Translations under genes and position numbers: made by a program
The notes under the pieces: generated by a model
Told to the model about the DNA's origin: nothing
Database searches by the model: none
Seen by the model: only the letters and a program-made list of their open reading frames with translations
In this document: one piece after another, positions 15,880-24,501 of the stretch
Layout: each line of letters opens with the position of its first letter
How positions within the stretch are numbered: the stretch's first letter is position 1
Assembly: GCF_047468865.1 (NCBI RefSeq)
Contig: NZ_JBLGTV010000002.1
Location: 310,001 to 374,000, forward strand
Length of the DNA stretch: 64,000 nucleotides
From: Castellaniella hirudinis_A
GTDB lineage: Bacteria; Pseudomonadota; Gammaproteobacteria; Burkholderiales; Burkholderiaceae_B
Direction: 5' to 3'

Positions 15880-16986
15880 TTACAGCAACGCCCCCGCCCC
15901 GCTGTCCAGGAACGCCTCGATCCGGCCGCGCCAGTCGGCGATGTCGAACCCCTGGGCCTGCAGCCAGTCGTCGTTGTAGTACGTGGTGGCGTAGCGGTCG
16001 CCGCTATCGCAGATCAGCGTGACGATGGAGCCGGTTTCGCCGCGCTGGCGCATGCGGGCGGCCAGACTGAGCACCCCCATGAAATTGGTGCCGGTGGACC
16101 CGCCCACGCGCCGGAACAGTCGGGCAGACAGCACGTGGGCCGCCGCGATGGAGGCCGCGTCGGGGATGCGGATCATCTCGTCGATGACGCCGGGGATGAA
16201 GGAGGGCTCGACCCGGGGGCGGCCGATGCCTTCGATGCGCGAGCCTCGCGCCGTGATGTTCAGGTCGCCGCTTTGCCACGCGTCGTAGAAGGCGGAGCCT
16301 TCGACGTCGGCCACGCACAGGCGGGTGTCGAGGTTGCGGTAGCGGATGAAGCGGCCGATGGTGGCGGAGGTGCCGCCCGTGCCCGCGCTCATGACCACCC
16401 AGCGGGGGACGGGGCTGGGTTCGCCCGACATTTGCCGGAAGATGCTGTCGGCGATGTTGTTGTTGCCGCGCCAGTCGGTGGCGCGCTCGGCGTGGGTGAA
16501 TTGATCCAGGTAATAGCCCCTGGTGTCGTCGGCGATGGCCTGGGCCACGGCGTAGATTTCATGGGCGTGATCGACGAAATGGCAGTGGCCGCCGAAGCAT
16601 TCGATGGCCTGGATTTTCTGCTGGCTGGTGGATTTGGGCATGACCGCGGTGAAGGGCAGGCCCAGCAGGCGGGCGAAATAGGCTTCGGAGACAGCGGTGG
16701 ACCCGGAGGAGGCTTCGACCAGGGTCGTGTGCCGCCGGATGCGGCCATTGCAGATGCCGTACAGAAAAAGCGAACGCGCCAGACGGTGCTTCAGACTGCC
16801 GGTGGGGTGGGTGCTTTCGTCCTTGAAGTAGATATCAATGCCCGGCAGGCCCGGAAAATCCGGTTTCACTAGATGGGTGTCGGCGGAGCGCCGGCCATCG
16901 GCTTCCAGGATGGTGATGGCGTGCCGTGTCCAATCGCGGTCGTCGGCGGACAGGGCTGAAGTCGGGTGGATGGCGGGTGCGGTCAT
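15880..16986 (-). CDS. PLP-dependent cysteine synthase-like enzyme (Cds1-type L-cysteine desulfhydrase)
   Basis: A 368-residue fold-type II PLP enzyme. KDESTHPTGSLKHRLARSLF (residues about 55-74) carries the Schiff-base Lys, VEASSGSTAVSEAYFA is the substrate-binding loop, and SAGTGGTSATIGRF is the PLP phosphate loop. The sequence is closer to the Cds1-like desulfhydrase group than to CysK/CysM. The likely reaction is L-cysteine to pyruvate, ammonia and sulfide, though another beta-elimination is possible. The ATG at 16986 overlaps the stop of the upstream membrane-protein gene (ATGA), so the two are coupled. Confidence 0.82.
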   Translation of the reverse strand: MTAPAIHPTSALSADDRDWTRHAITILEADGRRSADTHLVKPDFPGLPGIDIYFKDESTHPTGSLKHRLARSLFLYGICNGRIRRHTTLVEASSGSTAVSEAYFARLLGLPFTAVMPKSTSQQKIQAIECFGGHCHFVDHAHEIYAVAQAIADDTRGYYLDQFTHAERATDWRGNNNIADSIFRQMSGEPSPVPRWVVMSAGTGGTSATIGRFIRYRNLDTRLCVADVEGSAFYDAWQSGDLNITARGSRIEGIGRPRVEPSFIPGVIDEMIRIPDAASIAAAHVLSARLFRRVGGSTGTNFMGVLSLAARMRQRGETGSIVTLICDSGDRYATTYYNDDWLQAQGFDIADWRGRIEAFLDSGAGALL

Positions 16987-17537
16987 GCGGGATCCTGTCG
17001 GCGGTTGCGGGCGTTTTTCAGGGTGGCCAGCTGCAGGGCGGCCTGCTGCAGGCGTCTGGCGCGCCCCCGGCCCAGTTCGTCGTGGGCCAGTTGCAGGTCG
17101 CCCACGCGCAAGGGGTCGTCCTGGGGCTGCCAGGCCCAGAGCAGCACGTCCAGGGCCGGCGCCGATAACTGCTGGGCCAGTTGCTGGAAGGCGGCCTCGT
17201 CCACGGCCTTGAAGCGGGCGTGGGTCATGATGCGGCGGATGGCCAGGGACACCAGCCAGGCCAGCATGATGGTGATCAGCGCCACCAGAGCCCACCAGAA
17301 ATAAGGATTGTAGCGCTGCAGCAAGGCGGTGGCCTCGGCCCCGACCAAGTGGTTTCCGGCATAATCAATGCCATCGCCGAAGGCCAACAGGCGGTTGAGC
17401 AGGTTGTACCAGACCCAGATCACCAGGACCGCCACGGCGCTGGCCATGAGTTTGGCGGGGGCGGTCAATCGCAGCAGGATTTTGCGCAGCAAGGCGGAAT
17501 CCTGGGGGCTGGGGGTTTGGAAGGTGTCCTGAGTCAT
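16983..17537 (-). CDS. Membrane protein of unknown function, 184 residues
   Basis: Two strong hydrophobic segments (about residues 30-50 and 80-100) are followed by a basic cytoplasmic C-terminal half rich in Arg, Leu and Gln. It is translated just ahead of, and overlapping, the Cds1-like gene. It diverges from rpoN with only 18 bases between the start codons, so the promoters must overlap the coding starts. I do not recognise the family. Confidence 0.65.
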   Translation of the reverse strand: MTQDTFQTPSPQDSALLRKILLRLTAPAKLMASAVAVLVIWVWYNLLNRLLAFGDGIDYAGNHLVGAEATALLQRYNPYFWWALVALITIMLAWLVSLAIRRIMTHARFKAVDEAAFQQLAQQLSAPALDVLLWAWQPQDDPLRVGDLQLAHDELGRGRARRLQQAALQLATLKNARNRRQDPA

Positions 17538-17555
17538 GGTGTCATCGAGTTGAAT

Positions 17556-18896
17556 ATGCGTACACAAGCGTCCCTGGAACTGGGTCAGCACCAGCAGTTG
17601 GCGCTGACCCCGCAGCTGCGTCAGGCGCTGGGCCTGCTGCAGTGCTCGTCCCAGGAACTGGATCTGGAAATCGCCCGGGCCCTGGCGGAAAACCCGCTGT
17701 TGCAGCGCGACGAGGCCGTGCCCGATGCGGCGGCCGTCCAGGCGGAAATGCTGGCCCGCCACTGGGCGCGGCCCGCAAGCCGGACAGTACCGGATGATAT
17801 GCCAGAATCACCCGCTGCGCAGACTCTGGCGGAACATTTGCTGCAGCAATTGCACACCACCCGGGCGTCGGTTCGGGATCAGTCGCTGGTTTCCCTATTG
17901 ATCGGCGAGCTCGACGACCGAGGCCGCCTGGACTATGACCCGGCGGCGTACCGGGCCGTTCTGCCTACGGATTGGGACGTGCCGGACGAAGAATGGCTGG
18001 CCGCTTTGCGCTTGCTGCAATCTTTCGACCCGGCGGGCGTGGGCGCGCGCGATCTGGCGGAATGCCTGCGTCTGCAGCTGCGGGCGCGGGCCGCTGAATG
18101 GCCGGCCCCGGTGCTGGCGCTGGCGCTGCGGCTGACGCGGCACCTGGACGATTTGGCTGCCGGACGCTGGACCAAGCTGTGCGCCGCCCTGGCGTGCGAC
18201 CGGGCGGCCCTGGAAGCGGCGCGGCAGGCGATCCTGCGTCTGGATCCACACCCGACCAGCGCCTGGGCGCAGGATGTCGCCGCGTATGTGGTGCCGGATA
18301 TTTTGTTCTATGACACGGATCAGGGCTGGCGGGCCAGCCTGAATCCGGCGCTTGAGCCCCGGCTGCGGATTGCCCCCGACCTGCTGGCGCGGATCGAAGG
18401 GGATAGCCCGGCGCCGGGCCTGCGCGAGCCTTTGCAGCAGGCGCGTTTACTGATCCAGCAATTGGGGCAGCGGCGCCAGACCATTCTGCGCGTGGCCGAG
18501 TGCATTGCGCAGCGCCAGCAGGCGTTTCTCGATCAGGGGCGGGCGGCGCTGCGCCCCTTGGGGCTGCGCGATGTGGCCCAGGCGCTGGAGCTGCACGAAT
18601 CCACGGTGTCCCGGGCAACGCGCTTGAAATACGCGCAAACCCCTTGGGGCGTGATCGAACTGAAGCAGTTTTTCGCCACGGGCGTGCAGACCGATGCGGG
18701 CGAAGACGCCTCGGCCCAGGCGGTGCAGGCCCTGATGCGCCGCCTGCTGGCAGATGAACGGCCCGAGAAGCCCTGGTCGGATGCGCGCCTGGCTGAACTG
18801 CTGGCCGGGCAGGGCATCGGCATCGCCCGGCGCACGGTGGCCAAGTACCGCGAAGCCATGGGGGTGCCGGCGGCCAGCTTGCGCAAAAAACGGTAA
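17556..18896 (+). CDS. rpoN: RNA polymerase sigma-54 factor RpoN
   Basis: A 446-residue protein, short for the family (usually 470-500). Region I is present (LELGQHQQLALTPQLRQALG, Gln/Leu-rich). The acidic region II is reduced. The core-binding and helix-turn-helix parts follow (LRDVAQALELHESTVSRATR), and the RpoN box is ARRTVAKYREAMG near the C-terminus. It directs transcription from -24/-12 promoters with NtrC-type activators. In most betaproteobacteria rpoN sits between lptB and hpf. That context is missing here, so this may be a second copy or a moved gene. Confidence 0.93.
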   Translation: MRTQASLELGQHQQLALTPQLRQALGLLQCSSQELDLEIARALAENPLLQRDEAVPDAAAVQAEMLARHWARPASRTVPDDMPESPAAQTLAEHLLQQLHTTRASVRDQSLVSLLIGELDDRGRLDYDPAAYRAVLPTDWDVPDEEWLAALRLLQSFDPAGVGARDLAECLRLQLRARAAEWPAPVLALALRLTRHLDDLAAGRWTKLCAALACDRAALEAARQAILRLDPHPTSAWAQDVAAYVVPDILFYDTDQGWRASLNPALEPRLRIAPDLLARIEGDSPAPGLREPLQQARLLIQQLGQRRQTILRVAECIAQRQQAFLDQGRAALRPLGLRDVAQALELHESTVSRATRLKYAQTPWGVIELKQFFATGVQTDAGEDASAQAVQALMRRLLADERPEKPWSDARLAELLAGQGIGIARRTVAKYREAMGVPAASLRKKR

Positions 18897-18939
18897 CAGC
18901 GCTGCGCCGGCCCGCACTGTGAAGCGCGGTGAAAATAGC

Positions 18940-18981
18940 TTGCCAGCGTCTAAAAAAAACATGATAATGATTCGCATGTAT
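18940..18981 (+). promoter_or_regulatory. bfd promoter with overlapping Fur-box-like site
   Basis: -35 TTGCCA (18940-18945), 17-bp spacer, -10 GATAAT (18963-18968). GATAATGATTCGCAT at 18963-18977 matches the left two thirds of the Fur consensus (12 of 19 over 18963-18981). The expected RNA start is about at the bfd ATG (18976), so the mRNA would have almost no leader. Iron repression of bfd by Fur is known in other Proteobacteria. Confidence 0.65.
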
Positions 18982-19230
18982 ATTTGTGTATGCAACGCGA
19001 TCAGCGAGCGTCATGTCCAAGAGGCCATCGCCCAGGGGGCGAAGGATCTCGGCGATTTGCAGGCGCAGCTAGGGGTCGCCACCTGCTGCGGCCAATGCGC
19101 CGAGACCGCCACGGACTATCTGCCCGGTGGGCGGTACGCCACCGATGCGGCGCCCTCGTCGGCTGTCGGCCCGGATCAGGTGGTGCAGATTCCCCTGCTG
19201 GCCAGCACCGAAATCCGCCGCGTCGCCTGA
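18976..19230 (+). CDS. bfd: Bacterioferritin-associated ferredoxin (Bfd)
   Basis: An 84-residue [2Fe-2S] protein. MYICVCNAIS near the start and TCCGQCAE near residue 35 give the C-x-C and C-x-x-C cluster ligands of the BFD domain. It passes electrons to bacterioferritin so that stored iron(III) is released. The C-terminal 30 residues are a variable tail. The ATG at 18976 is chosen because all homologues begin with M-Y-(I/V)-C-x-C; an in-frame ATG at 18961 overlaps the -10. It lies upstream of bfr. Confidence 0.92.
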   Translation: MYICVCNAISERHVQEAIAQGAKDLGDLQAQLGVATCCGQCAETATDYLPGGRYATDAAPSSAVGPDQVVQIPLLASTEIRRVA

Positions 19231-19260
19231 TTCCGGCCGTGCCCGGCCCCGTCACCCAGC

Positions 19261-19297
19261 CGCAGGTTTTGCCTGCGCCCGGGGCGTTCCCCTTTTT
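19261..19297 (+). terminator. Terminator between bfd and bfr
   Basis: A CGCAGG-TTTTG-CCTGCG hairpin is followed at once by GGGG-CGTT-CCCC and TTTTT. It separates bfd from bfr, which then needs its own promoter near 19300-19355. Confidence 0.65.
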
Positions 19298-19369
19298 ATG
19301 CGTGTGATTACCTGATAGCCTATGGGTTTGCAGCCCGAATATGTGTGGGCTGCTTGACAGGAGCACACC

Positions 19370-19834
19370 ATGAAGGGCGACAAGACGGTTATCCGATATC
19401 TGAACCAGCAGCTCAAAAACGAGCTTTCCGCCATCAACCAGTATTTTCTGCATGCGCGCATGCTGCGCCATTGGGGCTACGAAAAACTGGGCAAGCACGA
19501 ATACGACGAATCCATCGGCGAAATGAAGCACGCCGATCTGCTGATCCAGCGTATTTTCATGCTGGATGGCCTGCCCAATTTGCAAGATTTACATAAATTG
19601 CTGATCGGCGAAAACGTCCCCGAAATTCTGACGTGCGACCTGAAACTGGAAACCGCCGCCCAGGCGACCGTCAAGGAAGCCATGGCCTACTGTGAGTCCG
19701 TGCAGGACTACACCTCGCGCGATCTGTTCCAGGCCATCCTGAACGACACCGAAGAACACATCGATTGGCTGGAAACCCAGTTGGGCCTGGTCGATCAGCT
19801 GGGGCTGCACAATTACCTGCAGTCGCAGGTGTGA
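19370..19834 (+). CDS. bfr: Bacterioferritin
   Basis: A 154-residue iron-storage subunit of a 24-mer shell. Expected ligands are visible: Glu18, Glu51, Met52 (haem axial ligand), His54, Glu94 and His130. Position 127, a ferroxidase Glu in E. coli Bfr, is Thr here (DTEEH). As I recall, this also occurs in other betaproteobacterial sequences, with an adjacent Glu128/Glu129 that could substitute. An AGGAG ribosome site precedes the ATG. Partner of Bfd just upstream. Confidence 0.95.
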   Translation: MKGDKTVIRYLNQQLKNELSAINQYFLHARMLRHWGYEKLGKHEYDESIGEMKHADLLIQRIFMLDGLPNLQDLHKLLIGENVPEILTCDLKLETAAQATVKEAMAYCESVQDYTSRDLFQAILNDTEEHIDWLETQLGLVDQLGLHNYLQSQV

Positions 19835-19940
19835 TCCGCGCCCGGCCCCGCGCCTGGTCGGGCGCCGGGCCGGGCTGGCGCGCGCGGTGCGCAGGCGGGC
19901 GCGGCGCCAGCGCCTGACAGGTCTTGCGCTTATCCGCTGA

Positions 19941-21230
19941 TTATTCGTCGAGGCCCAGGTGGCTTCTGAGCGTGCGGCCCCGGTATTCGCGTCTGAACAA
20001 GCCGCGCCGCTGCAAAATCGGCACCACCTGTTCGATGAAATCGTCCAGGCTGTGGGGCAGGGACGGCGGCATCAGGTTGAATCCGTCCGCGCCGCGCTGC
20101 ACGAACCAATGTTCGATGTGGTCGGCGATCTGGTCGGGCGTGCCCACCACGGTGCAGTGCCCCCCGCCCGCCGCCAGGCGCCCCAGCAATTGGCGCACGG
20201 TGGGCTGTTCGGTTTCGATGATGCGCAGGATGGTGGCGTAGCGGCCCTTGGGGCCGGGGAAGTCCGCCAGCGCGGGCAGGGGCGGCACGGCCTCGTCCAG
20301 GGGCCAGTCGCCGCAGTCTTGGAAAATAAAGGATTCCAGCTGCCGCAGCGACGCGGCCACGGGCAGCAGCGCGTCCAGCGCCTGCTGCTTGGCGCGGGCC
20401 TCGGCCTGGCCGGCGGCCACATAGGTCACCAGCCCCGGCATGATGGGCACGGTGTCGGCGCGGCCCGCCGCGCCGACGCGGCGCTGGATGTCTTGGTAAT
20501 AGGCCTGCGCGGCGGGCAGGTCGTGGGCCACGGCGTAGATGGCCTCGGCGTGGCGCGCCGCGAAGTCCCGGCCTTGCGGCGAGGCGCCGGCCTGGAATAA
20601 AACCGGCCGCCCCTGCGGGGGGCGCGGGACGGTCAGCGGCCCGTCCACCCGGAAGAAATCGCCGTGGTGATGGATCGCGTGCACGCGGCCGGGGTCGGCA
20701 TACCGGCCCGCGCGGTCGCCCAGCAGGGCGTCGGCTTCCCAACTGTCCCACAGCGCCTTGGCCACGGTCACGAATTCCTCGGCCCGGGCGTAGCGCTGGG
20801 CATGATCCGGCATGGCCGCGTAGCCGTGGTTGCGGGCTTCGGCGTCGAACATCGAGGTGACGACGTTCCAGCCCAGGCGTCCGTGGCTGATGTGATCCAG
20901 CGAAGCCAGCAGACGGGCCGCGTGAAAAGGACTGTAGAACGTGCTGGACACCGTGCCGATCAGGCCGATGCGTTCGGTGGCCCGGGCGATGGCGGTCAGC
21001 GTGGTCAGGGGTTCGAGAAACCAGCGGGGGCCGTCTTCCAGGTGCTCGGCCGAATGACCGTCGGCCAGGAAGATGGCGTCCAGCTTGCCGCGTTCGGCCG
21101 TCTGGGCGATGGCCTCGTAATAGCGGATGTCGCCCAGCTGATCCACGCTGGAATCCGGGGCGCGCCAGGCGGCCCGGTGGTGGCCGCAGGCAAACAGGAA
21201 AACGTTCAGGTGCAGGCTGCGAGGGCTCAT
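19941..21230 (-). CDS. LLM-class flavin-dependent monooxygenase (NtaA/SnaA/DszA family)
   Basis: A 429-residue bacterial-luciferase-fold monooxygenase using reduced FMN from a separate reductase. LNVFLFACGHHRAAWR, GKLDAIFLADG, GLIGTVSSTFYSPFHAARLLASLDH and GRLGWNVVTS match the NtaA/SnaA/DszA/SoxA subgroup that acts on sulfur- or nitrogen-containing heterocycles and chelators. It is the second gene of an operon with the SDR gene (9-base gap). A TPP riboswitch stands at the head of the operon, which points to a thiamine-related substrate. No substrate is proven. Confidence 0.88.
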   Translation of the reverse strand: MSPRSLHLNVFLFACGHHRAAWRAPDSSVDQLGDIRYYEAIAQTAERGKLDAIFLADGHSAEHLEDGPRWFLEPLTTLTAIARATERIGLIGTVSSTFYSPFHAARLLASLDHISHGRLGWNVVTSMFDAEARNHGYAAMPDHAQRYARAEEFVTVAKALWDSWEADALLGDRAGRYADPGRVHAIHHHGDFFRVDGPLTVPRPPQGRPVLFQAGASPQGRDFAARHAEAIYAVAHDLPAAQAYYQDIQRRVGAAGRADTVPIMPGLVTYVAAGQAEARAKQQALDALLPVAASLRQLESFIFQDCGDWPLDEAVPPLPALADFPGPKGRYATILRIIETEQPTVRQLLGRLAAGGGHCTVVGTPDQIADHIEHWFVQRGADGFNLMPPSLPHSLDDFIEQVVPILQRRGLFRREYRGRTLRSHLGLDE

Positions 21231-21239
21231 GGCGGTCTG

Positions 21240-22019
21240 TCAGTTTTTGACCAGGCCGCCATCGACGACCAGGTTTTGTCCGGTGACGGCGCGCGCCCAG
21301 GGCGAGGCGAAAAACAGGGCGGCGTCGGCCAGTTCGTCCGGGGTGACGACGCGGCGCAAGGGGGTGCTGGCGGCGATCAGGTCGAAGACGGCCTGGGGCG
21401 TGGCGGCCGAGGCGTCCGTGGTGTGCAGCAGGCCGCCCGAAATCATGTTGACGGTGATCCCCGCCGGGCCGAGATCCTGGGCCGCCGTGCGGGTCAGGGC
21501 CAGCAGGGCGGCCTTGGCGGCGGTGTAGTCGTGGTACGGCACCACCGGGTTCTGGAACAGGTTGGTGCCGATATTGATGATGCGCCCGAACCCCAGGGAT
21601 TCCATGCCGGGCAGCGTGGCCTGGGTGGTGTTCAGCGCGCCTTGCACGGCCCCCATTTGGGCCGCCAGGGTATCCCAGGACAATTGCGCCAGTGTGGGAC
21701 GGGCGTCGCCATTGAACTGGAAATTGGGCAGGGCATTGTTGACCACCGTGGTGATGGGGCCGCCGAAGCTGGCCTGGGCCTGGGCGGCCAGGCGCTGGAT
21801 GGCCGCCGCGTCGCGGATGTCCGCCTGCAGGGCCAGGGCCTGGCCGGGCGCCTGGTCGGCCCGTTGCCGGGCGGCCGCCTGGCTGGTGTGGTAGTTGATG
21901 ACGACGCGTGCGCCGGCCCGCAGGAAAGCGTCGACCAGGCTGGCGCCCAGGCCGCGTGCGCCGCCGGTGACCAGGACGATTTGCTGGTTCAGCGGGATGG
22001 AAGGATGATGAGTTGCCAT
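21240..22019 (-). CDS. Short-chain dehydrogenase/reductase (FabG-like)
   Basis: A 259-residue NAD(P)-dependent Rossmann enzyme. TGGARGLGASLVDAF is the dinucleotide loop and NNALPNFQFN replaces the usual NNAG. The catalytic Tyr and Lys lie in YHDYTAAKAAL, and NMISGGLLHT follows. The start at 22019 has AGGG upstream and lies 63 bases after the TPP riboswitch. It is the first gene of the riboswitch operon with the flavin monooxygenase. It would oxidise or reduce an alcohol/ketone on the same pathway. Confidence 0.87.
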   Translation of the reverse strand: MATHHPSIPLNQQIVLVTGGARGLGASLVDAFLRAGARVVINYHTSQAAARQRADQAPGQALALQADIRDAAAIQRLAAQAQASFGGPITTVVNNALPNFQFNGDARPTLAQLSWDTLAAQMGAVQGALNTTQATLPGMESLGFGRIINIGTNLFQNPVVPYHDYTAAKAALLALTRTAAQDLGPAGITVNMISGGLLHTTDASAATPQAVFDLIAASTPLRRVVTPDELADAALFFASPWARAVTGQNLVVDGGLVKN

Positions 22020-22081
22020 GGATGTGCCCTGTAGAAAACGGCAGGGGCGCATCGGGATGCATGGCGATTGCCGGCATGCGG

Positions 22082-22158
22082 CGACATTCCTCCGCCGGTA
22101 TGGTCCGGATCAGGTTCGGCGGGTGTTATCTCAGCCCCGAAGGGCACCCCGTGTCTGC
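22082..22158 (-). promoter_or_regulatory. TPP (thiamine pyrophosphate) riboswitch
   Basis: Read on the minus strand, the THI-box elements occur in order: GACAC closing arm, GGGGTGCCC, GGGCTGAGA, ACCC, GAACCTGATC, CATACCGGCGGAGGAA and the return arm TGTC. It ends about 60 bases before the SDR start, allowing control of translation or termination. TPP riboswitches switch genes off when thiamine pyrophosphate is plentiful. None of the usual thi genes follow; the controlled genes are an SDR and a flavin monooxygenase. Confidence 0.93.
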
Positions 22159-22198
22159 AGGCCATACCATAGCATGGAACCGCGCGGCGGTCTGCGCG

Positions 22199-22819
22199 TC
22201 AGCGTTTGGCCGGGCAGTCGGGGGCCTTGCCCCAGGCGTGGTTGGGTTCGCAGTATTTGTTGCGGGCCGCCCAGGCGCAGGAGGGCCGCGAGAAGAACCC
22301 CAGGGCTTCGCAGGCTTTCAGCTCGGCCTGGAAGGCCGCCTGCCAGTTGGCGTCGGTGGGGACGTCGCCGGGCGGTGGCGGCGGCGGGGGAACGTCGACG
22401 GGCTGTACCACCTGGTTGTTGAGCAGGGTGTCGATGTTGGCGATGCCTTGCAGGCCGTTGTCGTCGGTCTGCCCCTGCGCGGCCAGGGCGATGGCTTCGT
22501 CCATGGTGATCGTGGTGGTGGCCAGGGCGATGGGGCGGTTTTCTTCCATCAGGGGGTGGGTTTGCAACTGCCAATCGACGGGTGGCGGCTGGCTGGGGAC
22601 GCCCAGGCGGCCATTGGACAAGGGCTGTGGCGCCGAGGCCACAAAGGGCCGGCCATTGGCGTCCAGCACCGGGGTGTCGCCCAGCGTGCTGGTGGTTTCG
22701 GGCATTTGCTGCACCTGGGACGGGCTGTGGATGATCAGCCAGTCGCCCAGGCGCAGGCCGCCCCAGGCCGAGGCGCCGGCGGCAAGCAGCAAGACGGCGA
22801 TAATCAGACGCCAGGACAT
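22199..22819 (-). CDS. Hypothetical single-pass membrane protein, 206 residues
   Basis: An N-terminal hydrophobic helix (residues 4-24) anchors or exports the protein. A long low-complexity part with a run of seven Pro follows, then a C-terminal region with four Cys (KACEALGF, PSCAWAARNKYCEPN, DCPAKR) that could form disulfides in the periplasm. It lies just downstream of prfC in the same direction. I do not recognise the family. Confidence 0.6.
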   Translation of the reverse strand: MSWRLIIAVLLLAAGASAWGGLRLGDWLIIHSPSQVQQMPETTSTLGDTPVLDANGRPFVASAPQPLSNGRLGVPSQPPPVDWQLQTHPLMEENRPIALATTTITMDEAIALAAQGQTDDNGLQGIANIDTLLNNQVVQPVDVPPPPPPPGDVPTDANWQAAFQAELKACEALGFFSRPSCAWAARNKYCEPNHAWGKAPDCPAKR

Positions 22820-22876
22820 AAAGGCAACCCTTGGTCGGTCAATGCTTCGATGGCCTTATTGTATCGGATGCGGCCA

Positions 22877-24484
22877 TCAGATCCCGGCGCCGAAAACGCG
22901 TCCGGCATGTTCGCGCATGGCGTGGAATTCGATGTCGGGGTAGCGTTCCTGGGCGACCCGCAACTGGGCGGGCGAACTGGCCAGGAAAGCCAGCGCGTCG
23001 ACCACGTCGGTGGCGATGTTGGCGGGGTTGGCATCCATGAATTTCTTCAGGGCCTTGGGGTCTTTGCTGGTGATCCAGCGGGCCAGACTGTAACGCGACG
23101 GCATCAGGCGGGCCTCGACCCCGTATTCGGTTTTCAGGCGGTGGGCGACCACTTCAAACTGCAGCTGGCCCACGGCCCCCAGCAGCAGGGCGCCGCCGGC
23201 GGCCTCCGGGCGAAACACCTGGATGGCACCTTCCTCGCCCAGCTGGGTCAGGCCGGTGCGCAGTTGCTTGGTGCGCAGCGGGTCTTTGACTTCCACCGCC
23301 TGAAAGAGTTCGGGGGCGAAGAACGGCAGGCCGGTGAAGGTCAGGGATTCGCCTTCGGTCAGCACGTCGCCCAGCTGCAGCACCCCGTGGTTGGGGATGC
23401 CGATGATGTCGCCCGCGTAGGCTTCTTCGACGATTTCGCGGCGCTGCGATAAAAATGACACCACGTTGTTGGGCCGGATTTCTTTGTTGTTGCGCGCCAC
23501 CTTGAGCCGCATGCCGCGCTGGAAATGCCCCGAACTGACGCGCACAAAGGCCACGCGGTCGCGGTGGGCGGGATCCATATTGGCCTGAACCTTGAAGACG
23601 ACCCCGGTGAACTTGGTTTCGTCGGGCTGGACGGCGCGCTCCAGCGCCGGGCGCGGGCCGGGCGCGGGGGCCAGCTCGACCAGGGCGTCCAGGACTTCGC
23701 GCACGCCGAAGTTATTGATGGCCGAGCCGAAGAACACGGGTGTCTGGCGTCCCGCCAGGAAAGCGGCCGGATCGAATTCGGGGACGGCCCCGGTGATCAG
23801 GTCGATTTCTTCGTGGGCTTTGGCGTAGGCGTCCCCAAAGCGCTGCCGCAGCGCCGGGTTGTCCAGACCGTCGATGGTTTCATCGTCGTGGCGGTCGCGT
23901 TCGGCCCCGGGCCGGAAGACGCGCATGTGGTCGTGGCGGATGTCGAACACCCCGCCAAACTGCCGTCCCATGCCCACCGGCCAGGAGAACGGGATGGCGT
24001 CCATGCCCAGGTGGCCTTCGATCTCGGACAGCAGTTCCAGCGGTTCGCGCACTTCTCGATCCAGCTTGTTGATGAAAGTGATGATGGGCGTGTTGCGCGC
24101 GCGGCATACCTGCAGCAGGCGGATGGTCTGGGGCTCCACCCCGTTGCCGGCGTCGATCACCATCAGGGCGGCGTCCACCGCCGTCAATACCCGGTAGGTG
24201 TCCTCGGAGAAATCCTGGTGGCCCGGGGTGTCCAGCAGGTTGATGACGCAATCGCGGTACTCCATCTGCATCACGGACGAGGCCACCGAAATCCCGCGCT
24301 GCTTTTCGATTTCCATCCAGTCGGATGCGGCATGGCGGCTGGCTTTGCGTGCCTTGACGCTGCCGGCGATCTGGATGGCGCCTGCGAACAGCAGCAGCTT
24401 TTCGGTCAGGGTGGTCTTGCCCGCATCGGGGTGGGAAATAATGGCGAATGTGCGTCGGCGGGCGACTTCGGCGGTCAGGCTCAT
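22877..24484 (-). CDS. prfC: Peptide chain release factor 3 (RF3)
   Basis: A 535-residue translational GTPase that removes RF1/RF2 from the ribosome after peptide release. The G1 loop is SHPDAGKTT (residues 17-25), the switch I area has EKQRGISV, G3 is DTPGHQDF and G4 is NKLD. The C-terminal domain carries GAVGQLQFEVV, typical of RF3. Full length. The start at 24484 gives the canonical N-terminus MSLTAEVARRRTFAIISHPD. It is followed 57 bases later by the small membrane protein gene. Confidence 0.96.
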   Translation of the reverse strand: MSLTAEVARRRTFAIISHPDAGKTTLTEKLLLFAGAIQIAGSVKARKASRHAASDWMEIEKQRGISVASSVMQMEYRDCVINLLDTPGHQDFSEDTYRVLTAVDAALMVIDAGNGVEPQTIRLLQVCRARNTPIITFINKLDREVREPLELLSEIEGHLGMDAIPFSWPVGMGRQFGGVFDIRHDHMRVFRPGAERDRHDDETIDGLDNPALRQRFGDAYAKAHEEIDLITGAVPEFDPAAFLAGRQTPVFFGSAINNFGVREVLDALVELAPAPGPRPALERAVQPDETKFTGVVFKVQANMDPAHRDRVAFVRVSSGHFQRGMRLKVARNNKEIRPNNVVSFLSQRREIVEEAYAGDIIGIPNHGVLQLGDVLTEGESLTFTGLPFFAPELFQAVEVKDPLRTKQLRTGLTQLGEEGAIQVFRPEAAGGALLLGAVGQLQFEVVAHRLKTEYGVEARLMPSRYSLARWITSKDPKALKKFMDANPANIATDVVDALAFLASSPAQLRVAQERYPDIEFHAMREHAGRVFGAGI

Positions 24485-24501
24485 GGAAATAATCAGGTGG
24501 G

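Noticed and set aside
19930..22077. 715-codon minus-strand frame overlapping the monooxygenase and SDR genes
   Set aside because: Arg/Pro-rich composition without motifs; it spans two well-recognised genes in another frame.
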